DNA of 64,000 nt from JAIBDK01 sp965261915 (GCA_965261915.1 CBDHDW010000013.1:2356001-2420000), one strand, 5' to 3'. Shown: positions 51,433 through 61,599, counted from the stretch's first letter. Numbers and translations are program-made. Notes: generated from the letters alone by a model not told the origin.

Positions 51433-53454
51433 TCAAAAATGAACGCCCTCAGATATTGCATTATTATACAATTCGTACAGTATCTTTGATTGTTTCTCAG
51501 ATGGCAACGACAAACTACCCGAACAATATTTTTTTAAAATATCAAGTTTCATGGGTGAAGCATTGCTATCTTTTCGATAATATTCTAGTAATTTAAGCCT
51601 CTTATTATTTTTTAATCTTAGAATAAACATTTGTATTTCTATACTATTATCTAATTTTTTACTTTTTTTACTTTCCTTTTTAATATATTGCTCATCCTCT
51701 TTGTCAATTAATAAATTATTTAATATCATATCAACATCAATTTTTTTGATATTTTCCCAGCATTGTTCTTTTTTACACCATTGGGCGATATTAGCAAATC
51801 CCTCTGGCGGGGTGATAATTGCTTGATAGATTTCTTTCGTAATTTTCTTTAATACCAATTTTAATGAATTGGACAGTCCTTGATCTTGCCAAATACTTGC
51901 AAAATTCAAAAATTTATTTTTTCTACTGACACAATATGACAAATAAGAAATGCTGTATGCAACCGTTTGAGCTCTAAAACCACCGTCATACCAGCTAGCT
52001 TTAGATATCATTTTTTCAACATTCCTAAATAATATTACTCGACATACTGCATCTTTAAAATATTTTTCAGTAATAGAGAGCTTGTCTTTCTCTAATTGTT
52101 TCGTTACTGACTGCGCAAATTCAGAAAAACTATATTGTGCTCCTTTGGAAACAATATGAGGCTTTTGTAGCCATGCATTCTCGCTTTTTGATAAAAAAGT
52201 CTTATCCAGCAGTTGATTTTTTGGGGATTCTAACTGGAACTGCTTTTTTTTGGCTGGTGTTAAGTAGGCTTGTTGATTTAAATATTCGCCTCTCACGCGC
52301 TCATAAAACCAATGCGTTCTACGCTGAGATCCATCTGTCGCGGGCGCAAAAACTCTTTTAGAGTGTGTTTTAAATTCTTTGTGGAATGGACTGTTAGAAA
52401 AGAAATCAGACTTATTAATTTTATTTTGGGTGTTGGCATATTCAGACACTTTAGAGACAAAATCACTTTGTTTGTCTGGCTCTTTAACGATTGACAACTT
52501 CATCTGTACCGACACACTAGATACATCTTGTTTAAAATTCTTAACCGCCGCATAAATAGCCGATGTGGTTTGTCCGCCATTCACAATTTGTAAATTATGT
52601 ATCTTTTTAATGCAATTATTTTCTACTTCAACACGACTGGCTGTTGCGGTAATGCCATTGTTATAAGCAAAAAACATCGTTGGATTATATTCTATTGTAT
52701 TGCGCAAACCTTTATTAACATTACCTCTAAATTGTAAAAAAGTTCGCACATTTTGTTCAAATAATTTTTGTCCGAATTCGGCATATATTTCGACTAATTC
52801 ATTGCCCGATATGCATGATAAATAAGATTGATATTCATCGGAATGGCTACTAACCGATAAATAAGGTAAATTTGTTTCTACCTCAAAAATTCCGCTATTG
52901 TTTTCTGACAAATAAATTTTGTGTAAATAATCTATATCAATTACTCTAAATTCAATCGTAGAACCGTTTAAAGTTTTGTCTGGAAATTCAAGCAAGTTTC
53001 GTGTTGCCTTGCCATCAGTAAAAACAATAAGTTTAATTTTATCTATTTGCTGGTCTTCGTGCCACTGATATATTTGGTACGCCATAGAATAAGCTTCTGA
53101 CGTTTCTTCCATTTTCGTATAAATACCATTGATAGCTTTAGTATAAAAAGACTCAAGACGCTTAAACTTAGTATCAATTTGTTGTTTGGTTAATGTTTGA
53201 ATCACATCTTCTTGAAAAAATTTATGCGCTAATAATGATAATATTTTCCTCTCTTGGTCATAATCAAAACCATGCACCTCTAAGCCTGTTTTAGAATAAT
53301 CAGCATTTTCATAATTATTGGTTAAATCACCAGTGGATATTAACTCCTCACAAACATTTTCAAAAAACGCTTGTGGTTTCATTAAACCCCTACTATCAGA
53401 GTCTGATAATATTGATTGTAAAAAATCTTGGTGAAATTCTTCTAATTTAACCAT
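51433..53454 (-). CDS. AIPR-family (abortive infection phage resistance) protein
   Basis: A 673-residue protein, last gene of a five-gene operon. The AIPR core is seen as FRGNVNKGLRNTIEYNPTMFFAYNNGITATA and HNLQIVNGGQTTSAIYAA, matching the family pattern RNNGIT...IVNGxQTT. The N-terminal third is helical with a possible nuclease-like subdomain (KIKLIVFTDGKA). AIPR proteins occur in phage-resistance loci, often with Z1 and DUF4420 proteins, and are thought to act as effectors; the mechanism is not established. Strongly A+T-rich, unlike the backbone. Two bases separate it from the upstream gene. Confidence 0.88.
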   Translation of the reverse strand: MVKLEEFHQDFLQSILSDSDSRGLMKPQAFFENVCEELISTGDLTNNYENADYSKTGLEVHGFDYDQERKILSLLAHKFFQEDVIQTLTKQQIDTKFKRLESFYTKAINGIYTKMEETSEAYSMAYQIYQWHEDQQIDKIKLIVFTDGKATRNLLEFPDKTLNGSTIEFRVIDIDYLHKIYLSENNSGIFEVETNLPYLSVSSHSDEYQSYLSCISGNELVEIYAEFGQKLFEQNVRTFLQFRGNVNKGLRNTIEYNPTMFFAYNNGITATASRVEVENNCIKKIHNLQIVNGGQTTSAIYAAVKNFKQDVSSVSVQMKLSIVKEPDKQSDFVSKVSEYANTQNKINKSDFFSNSPFHKEFKTHSKRVFAPATDGSQRRTHWFYERVRGEYLNQQAYLTPAKKKQFQLESPKNQLLDKTFLSKSENAWLQKPHIVSKGAQYSFSEFAQSVTKQLEKDKLSITEKYFKDAVCRVILFRNVEKMISKASWYDGGFRAQTVAYSISYLSYCVSRKNKFLNFASIWQDQGLSNSLKLVLKKITKEIYQAIITPPEGFANIAQWCKKEQCWENIKKIDVDMILNNLLIDKEDEQYIKKESKKSKKLDNSIEIQMFILRLKNNKRLKLLEYYRKDSNASPMKLDILKKYCSGSLSLPSEKQSKILYELYNNAISEGVHF

Positions 53455-53456
53455 TT

Positions 53457-54404
53457 TTATTCTAAAAAACCCCTTAAGTCGCTCTCATAATCACTACACT
53501 CTAGCAAATCAATAGAATATTTAACATCTAAAATGCCGTGTTGAATAGAAACTGGCTGTATTTTCGGAAAATCGCCAGAAGTTAAAAATACTCTATTTTT
53601 ATCTACAATAAATTTATAAAAAGGCGTTTTGATGATCTCTGGAATATAACCATATTCTAAAAGACTACTTTCAAATTTACTTTTTATCTCATTTGATTCT
53701 GTTTTTAGGTGGTTTTTAATGCTTTGCACAATGTCCGTAATAGATTCACCATTTTCTGTTTGGGTTAGCCCATAAGTTAGTAAAAATAGTGGTACTTTAT
53801 CGCTGACTAATTGTTTGATTGATGATATGTGGGCAGTTTGCCCTTTAGAGGTTTTATAAGACTTGACCTCAATAATCGAGTTATCTAATAAAAAATCTTG
53901 TTTGTCAAAATCAGCACCAACCCATGAGATAATTGCTTGTTCAATGCCATATTTTGGCAGAACAACATCTCTTAAACATAATAACTCGCTAAATAAACCC
54001 ATTTGACGATGTAGGTTCATTGCTTTATTTCTATCTTGCTTTAAGAGTTGTTGCCACCGCTTTAATCGCTCCTCAACAGCACTAATCATCGCTCTATCGT
54101 CATCGTAGCCATCAGTAATTGAAATTAAATCATTACAAAGCGTGTGAAAAATTTGCCAGTCCTCCTTATCATGTAACACCAAAAATAACTCCCCGTAACT
54201 ATAAGTAGAATTACGTTTTATTAATTCTATTCCTTTCAAATTTGCAGGCAATCTAACATCATCAAACAACTTCTTTGATTGTAATAAGAAACCATATCTA
54301 CCCTCTAAGTCAGTTATCCAAAATAGATTATGTGGCGTATCGGACTTTACTCGTCTTTGGGTTGATTCTGGCATACCTTGCCATGGATTGATTTTAGAAG
54401 TCAT
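53457..54404 (-). CDS. PD-(D/E)XK motif protein (DUF4420-like)
   Basis: A 315-residue protein. The nuclease motif appears in the middle as WVGADFDKQDFLLDNSIIEVKSYK, with D in QDFLL and ExK in IEVKS. The preceding MNLHRQMGLFSELLCLRDVVLP is the helix usual before this fold. It is probably the DNA-cutting component of the operon. It overlaps the Z1 gene by 11 bp and precedes the AIPR gene by 2 bp. Confidence 0.82.
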   Translation of the reverse strand: MTSKINPWQGMPESTQRRVKSDTPHNLFWITDLEGRYGFLLQSKKLFDDVRLPANLKGIELIKRNSTYSYGELFLVLHDKEDWQIFHTLCNDLISITDGYDDDRAMISAVEERLKRWQQLLKQDRNKAMNLHRQMGLFSELLCLRDVVLPKYGIEQAIISWVGADFDKQDFLLDNSIIEVKSYKTSKGQTAHISSIKQLVSDKVPLFLLTYGLTQTENGESITDIVQSIKNHLKTESNEIKSKFESSLLEYGYIPEIIKTPFYKFIVDKNRVFLTSGDFPKIQPVSIQHGILDVKYSIDLLECSDYESDLRGFLE

Positions 54405-57003
54405 CGGTTTGTTCCTCGTATTCTAAATCTGTCAATAAGTTTTGATAGTACACAGTATTGATTGTTAGACTTATGTTATTGGTGTTACTAATAATTCTAC
54501 TAGGAAAGCTAGTGCCAAATGCTGCTAATCGTTCGTCTCTTTCGGTTTCTAAAATATGTAGTCTTAGTAATGGTTTTTCTATTTTTTCTCTTGCTTGTTT
54601 GCGATTACTTCCCAAGGATTTTCTTATTTCTTTATCCAATGCAATTGCTTCAGATGTTCCAGTTGAAACCTGTCGATTTTGTATTTCTAAACAATCTTGC
54701 TTTAATCTAATTGTCCTTTCTTCTCTTTTGAATTGAATTCCATCAACATTTTCATCATTTCCACTACCACTATAGATGGCGATATCCCAGTTTGTGTTTA
54801 CATCCTGCGCGTATTTTTTAATGAAATTAATAGGCATTCTTGACGATATGCCAAAAACATCGTTCTGATAAACTTTAAACTCATCTAAAAACTCAATAAT
54901 CAATGAGCTATTAACGCTACGCCATAAATAATTATTGCCAATTTTTTCTGATTTATAATCAGTTTGTAATTTATTGATTATATTTTCAATAACAGCTAAA
55001 TTATTTTTCTTGATCTCTGTATCATTCGACAACCAGCTAGTTTCTTTTGAACGACCATCCAAACACATGCTGTGGACAAAATCTGCCCCATTTCTTTGCT
55101 TATTCCTCGCTGTTATTTGTAATAGGCTGTCGGGGTGTCGTCTCACTGCTAAACCAAAATCTTGAGGTGTCATGTTTCCATCACACATTTTTTTAAAATC
55201 ATCAAATAAATCTTCGGTAGCCTCAATAATATGCCCAAAATTATCAATCATTGTTTCAGGCATATAAACTCTACACAAATCTTGATAACCTTCACGATAC
55301 CCAAACCATCTACCCATTTGCATCAAAGTATCATAAAAAACAGTATTTCTAAGAAAATAACTAACGCTTAAGCCCTCTAATGTATAGCCTCTTGATAGAC
55401 TTGTACCGCCAATCACAATAACATTAGTGTCAATATCTTTACGATATTCTAATGGTACGGTGGTTCGTTGGTGAACTTCTCTGCAAACGATAGTATCTAC
55501 AATATCGCATACACTTAATAATACTTCTTGCCACGAAAATTCTAAATTTTCATGTCTAATATTCAAAGTTTTTTCTAAGTCTTGTATTAAATTGCTTTGT
55601 TGGTTGGCGTTTGGTAACTTTCCATAAGCCTTAATCTCTACTGTTATTTTCTCAAGGTATTGACGCACATGAAGAGCCAATTTTTCATGAATCGAGGTAA
55701 ATCGTGTGGCATGAACCAACATACTATTATGCTCATTGCCTTGCCCGCGCAAATCTCGGGTGGCAATATTTAATAAAAACACTCGTATTGCTTCATGTAA
55801 ACTCTTTGGGATAGTGGGCAATGCAAAATCTTTTTTATGCTTTACAGGTATATCATCTTGATAATCATCAACTTTCACTAAATATTTTCGCTCTTCGTCT
55901 AAAAATATATCTCTAGCACCAAAATAGTTTGTCGGCGGATTTAAAGCGTAAATAAAATTTCTTGGAAACAAATCATCCTCATATTGTGTATGTTCTGCTT
56001 CATGATCAATAAAAATATTAGCATAAGGCGTTGCGGTATAAGCGACATAAACGCTTTTAGTAAATATTGCCAATAGTTCTCTTATTTTTTTGTTTATAGT
56101 TGTTGGAGACTCCTCATCTTTTGTGTTGATAGACGCATAATCAGACTCATCATCAATCATTAGCATTGAATGCTCTGATACCTTTCTGGGATAGGTGTTA
56201 TTGAGCCAAGCAGTCACATTTTGTAGCGTGTTAGTATTTTTCTTGATAACCAATATTATTGGCACAATAATATTATCAAAATTAGTGCCTTGTGAGTTTC
56301 TATCGGCATCTTGCCTATTAAAATCTTTTTGTTTGGTAGTTAAACTAATAGGTAACTTGTTATTTTGCGCATTACCCTTACCAACTCCAACTTGCGAACC
56401 ACCATCTTTACCAATAAATGCCTCGTTTAATCGTTCTTGTGTTTGATTCCGTAAATTATTAATGCCACCAGCGATAATAACAATAAACTTATATCCCGCA
56501 TCGGCTGCCTTACATACCAATCCTGCGTAATTACCCGTCTTTCCTGATTGCACATGACCGACTACCATGCCGCGCCTGTCAAATTCACTAATATCGGGGT
56601 TTTCAATATTATTCATAATAATATCGGTATCATCATCAATGGTTTTAACAACTTCTGGCGGTAGAGATTCCTTCAAATATTCTTTATATCTATCCCAATA
56701 ATAACCATCACTTTCTTGTTGTGCTTTGCCCGTCCACCAAGTTGTGTCTCTTGGTTGTTGCTCAGTCCCTTTAATTAAAATACCGTGTTCCATCTTGACA
56801 TTAAATTGAGTTTCTAACTCCTCTTGCATTCTTTGCCAGTCATCATCTGTTAGGCTGACACTGCTAATACCAAAAACGTCAACATGTATGTTTTCCACAT
56901 TCAGTATTTTTTTGGCACTATTTATTTCGGCTTTAATATCTATATCATTTTTATTTTTTAATTTTCCAAAAACATAATCTTTAACATTTTGATAGCCATT
57001 CAT
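54394..57003 (-). CDS. Z1-domain helicase-like ATPase
   Basis: An 869-residue protein. Walker A is VVGHVQSGKTGNYAGL, Walker B LMIDDESDYASIN, then VAYTATPYANIF (motif III) and GGTSLSRGYTLEGL with QMGRWFGYREGYQD (motif VI): the Z1 type of superfamily II-like ATPases. In known operons Z1 is linked with a MORC ATPase, a nuclease and a methyltransferase, as here. A role in remodelling or translocating on DNA is inferred. Overlaps the ATPase gene by 4 bp. Confidence 0.87.
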   Translation of the reverse strand: MNGYQNVKDYVFGKLKNKNDIDIKAEINSAKKILNVENIHVDVFGISSVSLTDDDWQRMQEELETQFNVKMEHGILIKGTEQQPRDTTWWTGKAQQESDGYYWDRYKEYLKESLPPEVVKTIDDDTDIIMNNIENPDISEFDRRGMVVGHVQSGKTGNYAGLVCKAADAGYKFIVIIAGGINNLRNQTQERLNEAFIGKDGGSQVGVGKGNAQNNKLPISLTTKQKDFNRQDADRNSQGTNFDNIIVPIILVIKKNTNTLQNVTAWLNNTYPRKVSEHSMLMIDDESDYASINTKDEESPTTINKKIRELLAIFTKSVYVAYTATPYANIFIDHEAEHTQYEDDLFPRNFIYALNPPTNYFGARDIFLDEERKYLVKVDDYQDDIPVKHKKDFALPTIPKSLHEAIRVFLLNIATRDLRGQGNEHNSMLVHATRFTSIHEKLALHVRQYLEKITVEIKAYGKLPNANQQSNLIQDLEKTLNIRHENLEFSWQEVLLSVCDIVDTIVCREVHQRTTVPLEYRKDIDTNVIVIGGTSLSRGYTLEGLSVSYFLRNTVFYDTLMQMGRWFGYREGYQDLCRVYMPETMIDNFGHIIEATEDLFDDFKKMCDGNMTPQDFGLAVRRHPDSLLQITARNKQRNGADFVHSMCLDGRSKETSWLSNDTEIKKNNLAVIENIINKLQTDYKSEKIGNNYLWRSVNSSLIIEFLDEFKVYQNDVFGISSRMPINFIKKYAQDVNTNWDIAIYSGSGNDENVDGIQFKREERTIRLKQDCLEIQNRQVSTGTSEAIALDKEIRKSLGSNRKQAREKIEKPLLRLHILETERDERLAAFGTSFPSRIISNTNNISLTINTVYYQNLLTDLEYEEQTDDF

Positions 57004-58397
57004 TTCAATAACTCCTGATTGTTTTTAAACAACTCTGTTTTTAACAAGCTTGCAATATATTCATCATCCAATCCTTGTGCTTTTAATTGCCGAGCTAAAC
57101 TCTCAATATCTGTCTGAGATAAAGCACTTTGTTGCTTAATTTCGTGGGGGTTTTGTTGTAAGTGTGCTTGTATCGTATCTAAAGGCAAATACGCCTCCAA
57201 GCCTTTTAAGTAAATATCAATCAAATCAAAATCTGTAAAGTTTTTGATTTTTTGATAAAGCGGGTGTTCTTTATTTAGTCCAAAACGAAAATTAGTATCC
57301 ACGGGGATGGTTTGCCAAAATTTAGTAATCGTTTTGTCTTTTATTGCTTTCCCTCTACCAGTATAAGGTCTCGACCCTAATTCGGTAGAGCTTTCAACAA
57401 TAATTTTTAATCTTTTTTTAATATCCGCTCTTGGTTTTGCATGTGCTTTTTTAATATCTATACCCCAATGCTTATCTTGATTATTAGGGATGTCAATTTT
57501 TATCCGTACTAATTTATGAGCGTCGCTTGCTTTGTGCATGCCCCACCATGTGCCATGAACAAGTAATCTATTGGCACGGTATAAATAAAAACCTTGTGAT
57601 TTTATATAACCATCATCTGTTGAATATTCTTCCCACTCCTGCTGAGAAACATTAGAGTGATGAGGTAAAATATAAGGTGAAACTTCTATTTTTGAAGTTC
57701 CTATTCTGATGATTTCGAGTGGTTTTTCTTGTGTCGCACTATGACGAGTGTTAAAAGGATCAAACGGTTTTAATGCATTGTTATTAAATAATATTTTTAG
57801 AGGATTAAAGCTATCCTCTAAAAAACGATGAAAAACCAATGATAAGTGCTCTCTCGTTTTATTAAGGTTATCAGAGAAGGTTGTTTTTTTATAACGATCA
57901 ATGTCCTGCCAAATGACGAGTGTTCCATGTTCTAACTTATCAAGCCCATCAATCAGTGGAATATCAATAAAATCGTCCATATCGGGCGTTATTAAAAGCC
58001 AGTCGTCCTGCTTAGCAATATAATCTAAATTCCATTGTTTAATTGAAGTTACACCACTCTTTTTAGATAAAACGGTTAATTTTTTACATTGAGAAAATGA
58101 AGCAGTTTTTAATCCTAAACCAAATTTACCTAAATCGTTTTTATCCCGCACATCATCTGGATTTTTACTTGATAGTCGCATAGCCTCAACAAGCTCCGTA
58201 TCGGTCATGCCATCACCATCATCTAATATACAAAAAATTATATCAGGCTGTGCAACTGCATGGATTTGTATGTGCTTTGCATTAGCAGAAATGCTATTGT
58301 CTAAAATATCAGCAACAGCGACATCTAAGGTATAACCAATATCCCTTAAAGACTTGACAAAGTTACCGACATTAGGTGGAATATTTTGCGTGTTCAT
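57000..58397 (-). CDS. MORC/Hsp90-like GHKL ATPase
   Basis: A 465-residue GHKL ATPase. ATP-binding boxes are AVADILDNSISANA (N), ILDDGDGMTDTELVEAMRL (G1) and DLGKFGLGLKTASFSQ (G2). An S5-like second domain follows, with GTWWGMHKASDAHKLVRIKI, typical of prokaryotic MORC/MutL-like proteins of restriction-type operons. The C-terminal region is helical. Such ATPases clamp DNA and may sense modification state. Overlaps the methyltransferase gene by 26 bp. Confidence 0.86.
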   Translation of the reverse strand: MNTQNIPPNVGNFVKSLRDIGYTLDVAVADILDNSISANAKHIQIHAVAQPDIIFCILDDGDGMTDTELVEAMRLSSKNPDDVRDKNDLGKFGLGLKTASFSQCKKLTVLSKKSGVTSIKQWNLDYIAKQDDWLLITPDMDDFIDIPLIDGLDKLEHGTLVIWQDIDRYKKTTFSDNLNKTREHLSLVFHRFLEDSFNPLKILFNNNALKPFDPFNTRHSATQEKPLEIIRIGTSKIEVSPYILPHHSNVSQQEWEEYSTDDGYIKSQGFYLYRANRLLVHGTWWGMHKASDAHKLVRIKIDIPNNQDKHWGIDIKKAHAKPRADIKKRLKIIVESSTELGSRPYTGRGKAIKDKTITKFWQTIPVDTNFRFGLNKEHPLYQKIKNFTDFDLIDIYLKGLEAYLPLDTIQAHLQQNPHEIKQQSALSQTDIESLARQLKAQGLDDEYIASLLKTELFKNNQELLK

Positions 58398-59418
58398 TCA
58401 AAACTCGGACTATTTCTTTTGCTATTTTTTTCACCATCGGCACTACAACAGAATTGCCAGCCTGTTTATACAGTTGTCCTTTAGCCGCATCTGGTAATTT
58501 AAAATTCTTTGGAAAACCCTGTAAATTAAAGCATTCTTTTGGAGTTAATTTTCGCGGTATTTTTCCGTCTAGTATGATGGGAATATTGTGCCCGCCACCA
58601 CCCATATTTGCTGTTAGGGTCGGGCAAACATTAGATTTATTTTTACGCACATAATAGCGACGGTATTGATAAACGGTATCATTACTTTTGACTTTATTTT
58701 GAATATTTTTATGGATATGATTATTGCTATTGTTATAAAAATAATTTTCCCCTACATCGCTCTCTAAGAAATCTTCAATTTTTTTAGGAGGCTTGTTGGT
58801 TTCTTGAGGGATATTGAAAGACTGTGATAATGGACAATTATTCGCCTCGTTTTTATTTAACTTGACTGGACTGTTGTAAAAATAATCCGACTCCTTTTCA
58901 AAACCAACAATATAAATTCGCTCTCTACCTTGCGGAATATCTGTGTATTTGGTGGCATTCAAAACAAAAGGTATAAATGAATAGCCCGCTGAAAGCATTT
59001 CATCTTTAATTATATTGAAACTTTTACCGTTATTATGGGTGGATAAAGTGCGAACATTTTCCAATAAATAAGCTTTGGGCTTTAATTGTGTCAATAATTT
59101 GGGCACTTCAAAAAATAACTTACCTCTATCATCATCAAACCCTTTTCCATGTCCTGCTTGAGAAAATGGCTGACAAGGAAACCCCGCGGTTAATATATCA
59201 ATATTCGATAGGTTTTTTTTAGATAAGTTTTTAATATCGCATTCTAATAGATCGGTTTTTTTATTATTCAACTTATAAGTATTACAGGCGTTTTTATCAA
59301 TCTCGTTTGCCCATAAAATTTCACAACCGGCTTGTTTAAATGCAAGACATATCCCGCCAACCCCTGCAAAAAGGCTTCCTACTAGATACCTATTGTTTTG
59401 TTTTTTACCGGCTTTCAT
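58372..59418 (-). CDS. DNA (cytosine-5)-methyltransferase
   Basis: A 348-residue 5-methylcytosine methyltransferase, first gene of the operon. Motif I is GSLFAGVGGICLAF, motif IV GFPCQPFSQAGHGKGFDDDRG cut as GFPCQPFSQ with the catalytic Cys, VI LLENV, VIII QGRERIYIVGF, IX RKLTPKECFNLQGFP and X YKQAGNSVVVPM. Target specificity lies in the region between VIII and IX and cannot be read. It probably marks self-DNA for the ATPase/nuclease genes downstream. Confidence 0.93.
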   Translation of the reverse strand: MKAGKKQNNRYLVGSLFAGVGGICLAFKQAGCEILWANEIDKNACNTYKLNNKKTDLLECDIKNLSKKNLSNIDILTAGFPCQPFSQAGHGKGFDDDRGKLFFEVPKLLTQLKPKAYLLENVRTLSTHNNGKSFNIIKDEMLSAGYSFIPFVLNATKYTDIPQGRERIYIVGFEKESDYFYNSPVKLNKNEANNCPLSQSFNIPQETNKPPKKIEDFLESDVGENYFYNNSNNHIHKNIQNKVKSNDTVYQYRRYYVRKNKSNVCPTLTANMGGGGHNIPIILDGKIPRKLTPKECFNLQGFPKNFKLPDAAKGQLYKQAGNSVVVPMVKKIAKEIVRVLNEHAKYST

Positions 59419-59496
59419 TAATCGGTTCTATTAAGTGCTTGTAAAGTCTTGAATTCACATAATAAGTGCAACACTCCAGTCAGTCAAGGGCATACT

Positions 59497-59720
59497 CGTA
59501 CTGTTTTAATTGCATAGGCGATGGTTTCGGCACAAATGAAGCCGCGTTCAAAATCCCCATGAATGACCGCAGCGGCTTGCGCTGCGGTTGCGCCGATTTT
59601 CACCGTCCAAGCGCGTGCTTCTTTGGGTCCCGGCGGTAAAATAAGTATGCTATCCGAGTAGCGCGTAACTGCCCCTAGACGCGCTTGAGTTCGGCTTCTT
59701 CAAGCCCTATTTCGGCGGTA
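59497..59720 (-). pseudogene. YchF (redox-regulated ATPase) C-terminal remnant
   Basis: Minus-strand PPGPKEARAWTVKIGATAAQ followed by AAVIHGDFERGFICAETIAYA is the TGS-like end of YchF/OLA1 ATPases (usual AGPKEVRAWTIKKG...GVIHTDFERGFIRAE). EIGLEEAELKRV upstream in another frame also fits YchF. Frameshifted and missing the GTPase domain. The IS66 element lies directly next to it. Confidence 0.85.
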
Positions 59721-59727
59721 ATATACT

Positions 59728-59735
59728 CATCTTTC
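59728..59735. repeat. 8-bp target-site duplication, left
   Basis: CATCTTTC abuts the left end of the IS66-type element and is repeated at 61260-61267. Eight bp is the standard length for IS66. Confidence 0.9.
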
Positions 59736-61259
59736 GTAACTGCCCAGGTTGTTTTTAAGCGTATTTCAGTTTTGCAATAATCTGATCGGCAGGCATCATC
59801 AGTGTTTCGATGATGTTCCATCCTTGTTTTCTCGCCGTTGTGATGATGCTGCGCAGGGTGGCAAAATCCTCTGCCCCTTGTTCAGACCTGAACCCGCCCG
59901 ATATTTTCTGACGTAGTTTCATCATCCGCAGGTCGCGTTCAGCTTCGTTGTTTGTGAATGGCACGTCGGGATCTGTCAGAAAGCGCAGGGTGCCTTCCTT
60001 GTGATCGCGCAATCGTAAAGCCAGATTATGTCCTGTCCGTCGCTTCTTGCGCCCCCGTCTTCCGGGTTTTGGCGGCACGAGTGGAGGCAATTCCTCATGG
60101 AAACCCAATGCTGCGGTGATGATCCTGTCGTATCGCCGATTGATAAGCGCAACAAGCGGTGTTGAAACCGCCACGCCCTTATCCCGCGCGGCCTGTGTGA
60201 CATGGTGCGCACGCCGCAGTAGCCTTTGCATCTGACCAGCCCAATCTTCCTGTTCGATTTCGACCAACGCTTGCAGTTCCCGTAAATGGTGTGCATTGCA
60301 CAACGCATGGGTAACACCATCCAGCGTGAAGTAGGGCTACCAATGATCATGCACGATACAGCCCGTGAGATTGGATAACAGATTACCGCGTTTGCTGCTG
60401 ACCCGGTAGAAAGCCAGAAGCGGTGTACAGGCAACGTGAAGCCATTGCAGGCACCCCGTAATCCGGAAACCCGTCTCGTCAAGATGTTTGACGTGGACCT
60501 GTTGGGCGATCACATCCTGCAGGTGAGAAGCAACCCCCTTGAGCCGCTCTGATGCTTTGCGGTTCATGGCGGCCACAGTGGCAGGAACCAAAGGGGCATT
60601 GAACAAATCGGCCATTATTTGCGCCAGTCTGTCTTCCGGCAGGAAATGGGCGCATTGGAGATATGTTGCCACTCCGGCGATGCGTGGCCCGTACTGCACG
60701 GGTGCCTTTACTTCCAGAGGAAACGCCGCCCTGGTTGTTTCCCCACAGTGGCCGCAAAGGCAGATATGCGCCCGGTGTTCGGTTGTCACCAAGGGCTGTG
60801 GCTCGGGCAGGTCAAACACCTGTCGTGCGGCGTAATCCCCGGCCATTGATGGCGACAGCGGTGTGCCACATTGCCCGCAGACAGAAGGAAAGTGATCTTC
60901 AACATGATCGGGATCTGCCGTTTGGCACAGGGTGCTTCCCTTGTGGCCTTTCTGCCCGCCTGACTTTTTACCGGATTTTCTCCGCAGACTTTTGGTTCTG
61001 GGTTCAGCCTTGGGCTTCTTTAGGCCGTCGCTTGAAGGCGGCTTGCTACTGTTGCTGCTGTTCAAGCTGAGGCGACGCTCAAGGTCTTCAATGCGAGCCA
61101 CAAGCAGGGCTATCGTTTGTGCATTCTTCTGCTTCAGCTCTTCATAAGCCTCAACGGAAACATAACCTTTGGGGGCGTCTGGAAAAATCATAATCTTAAT
61201 GAATCACATCGGGATTCCTCAGGCAAGAGAATTATTCCTTAGGGTACCTGGGCAGTTAC
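59736..61259 (-). mobile_element. IS66-family element, TnpC-only
   Basis: A 1524-bp element with inverted ends GTAACTGCCCAGGT / ACCTGGGCAGTTAC and an 8-bp target duplication CATCTTTC. It carries only tnpC, with no tnpA/tnpB, as in the ISBst12-like branch. The exact ends and duplication point to a fairly recent insertion, although its transposase now has a stop codon. Confidence 0.9.
59755..61191 (-). pseudogene. IS66 TnpC transposase with in-frame amber stop
   Basis: The first 284 codons give a zinc-finger TnpC start: KPPSSDGLKKPK, SGGQKGHKGST, CGQCGTPL, CLCGHCGETTRAAFP, and the first catalytic Asp in HLDETGFRITG. The reading stops at TAG (60334-60336) right after the CIVHDHW block, then continues in the same frame through PYFTLDGVTHALCNAHHLREL, PFTNNEAERDLRMMKLRQKISGG cut as PFTNNEAERDLRM, to the end. 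One C-to-T change (CAG to TAG) explains it. No frameshift is needed. Confidence 0.9.
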
Positions 61260-61267
61260 CATCTTTC
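61260..61267. repeat. 8-bp target-site duplication, right
   Basis: CATCTTTC, same orientation as the left copy at 59728-59735. The 130 bp after it hold nothing recognised. Confidence 0.9.
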
Positions 61268-61395
61268 TTAGTATTGTTTTGCTCGCAGCAATCACAATTC
61301 TGGGTTATTCGGGTTTCGTTCGAGAAGGAACTTCCGTTGCCATTGTTGGCGATTGTCGATGGTGTGTTTTCACCATCGGCAGAAAGATAAAACGA

Positions 61396-61599
61396 TTATC
61401 GGGTTGAGCCTTTTTCTTCGTGGGCGAGTTCGACCAGGCGGTTTGCCATTTCATTGTATTTGGCCTGATAACCTTCCAGATCGGTACCTTCATCGGGATG
61501 GTAGTAGGCTTCCGGTTCAATACCTTCAGATTGTTCTTTGGCAATGAATTTTTTTTGCATCGCCAGCATTTCCTGAATGAGTTTTTGTTTTTCGCTCAT
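61396..61599 (-). CDS. Small acidic hypothetical protein
   Basis: A 67-residue protein, MSEKQKLIQEMLAMQKKFIA..., with an amphipathic N-terminal helix, YYHPDEGTDLEGYQAKYNEM in the middle and a second helix. No family name recognised. It is the last gene of the four-gene unit that includes the Cas6-like protein, 32 bp after that gene, and is likely co-transcribed. Confidence 0.6.
   Translation of the reverse strand: MSEKQKLIQEMLAMQKKFIAKEQSEGIEPEAYYHPDEGTDLEGYQAKYNEMANRLVELAHEEKGSTR

Noticed and set aside
60663..61070. Arg/Cys-rich plus-strand frame over IS66 tnpC
   Set aside because: Complement of the zinc-finger part of TnpC; no independent support.
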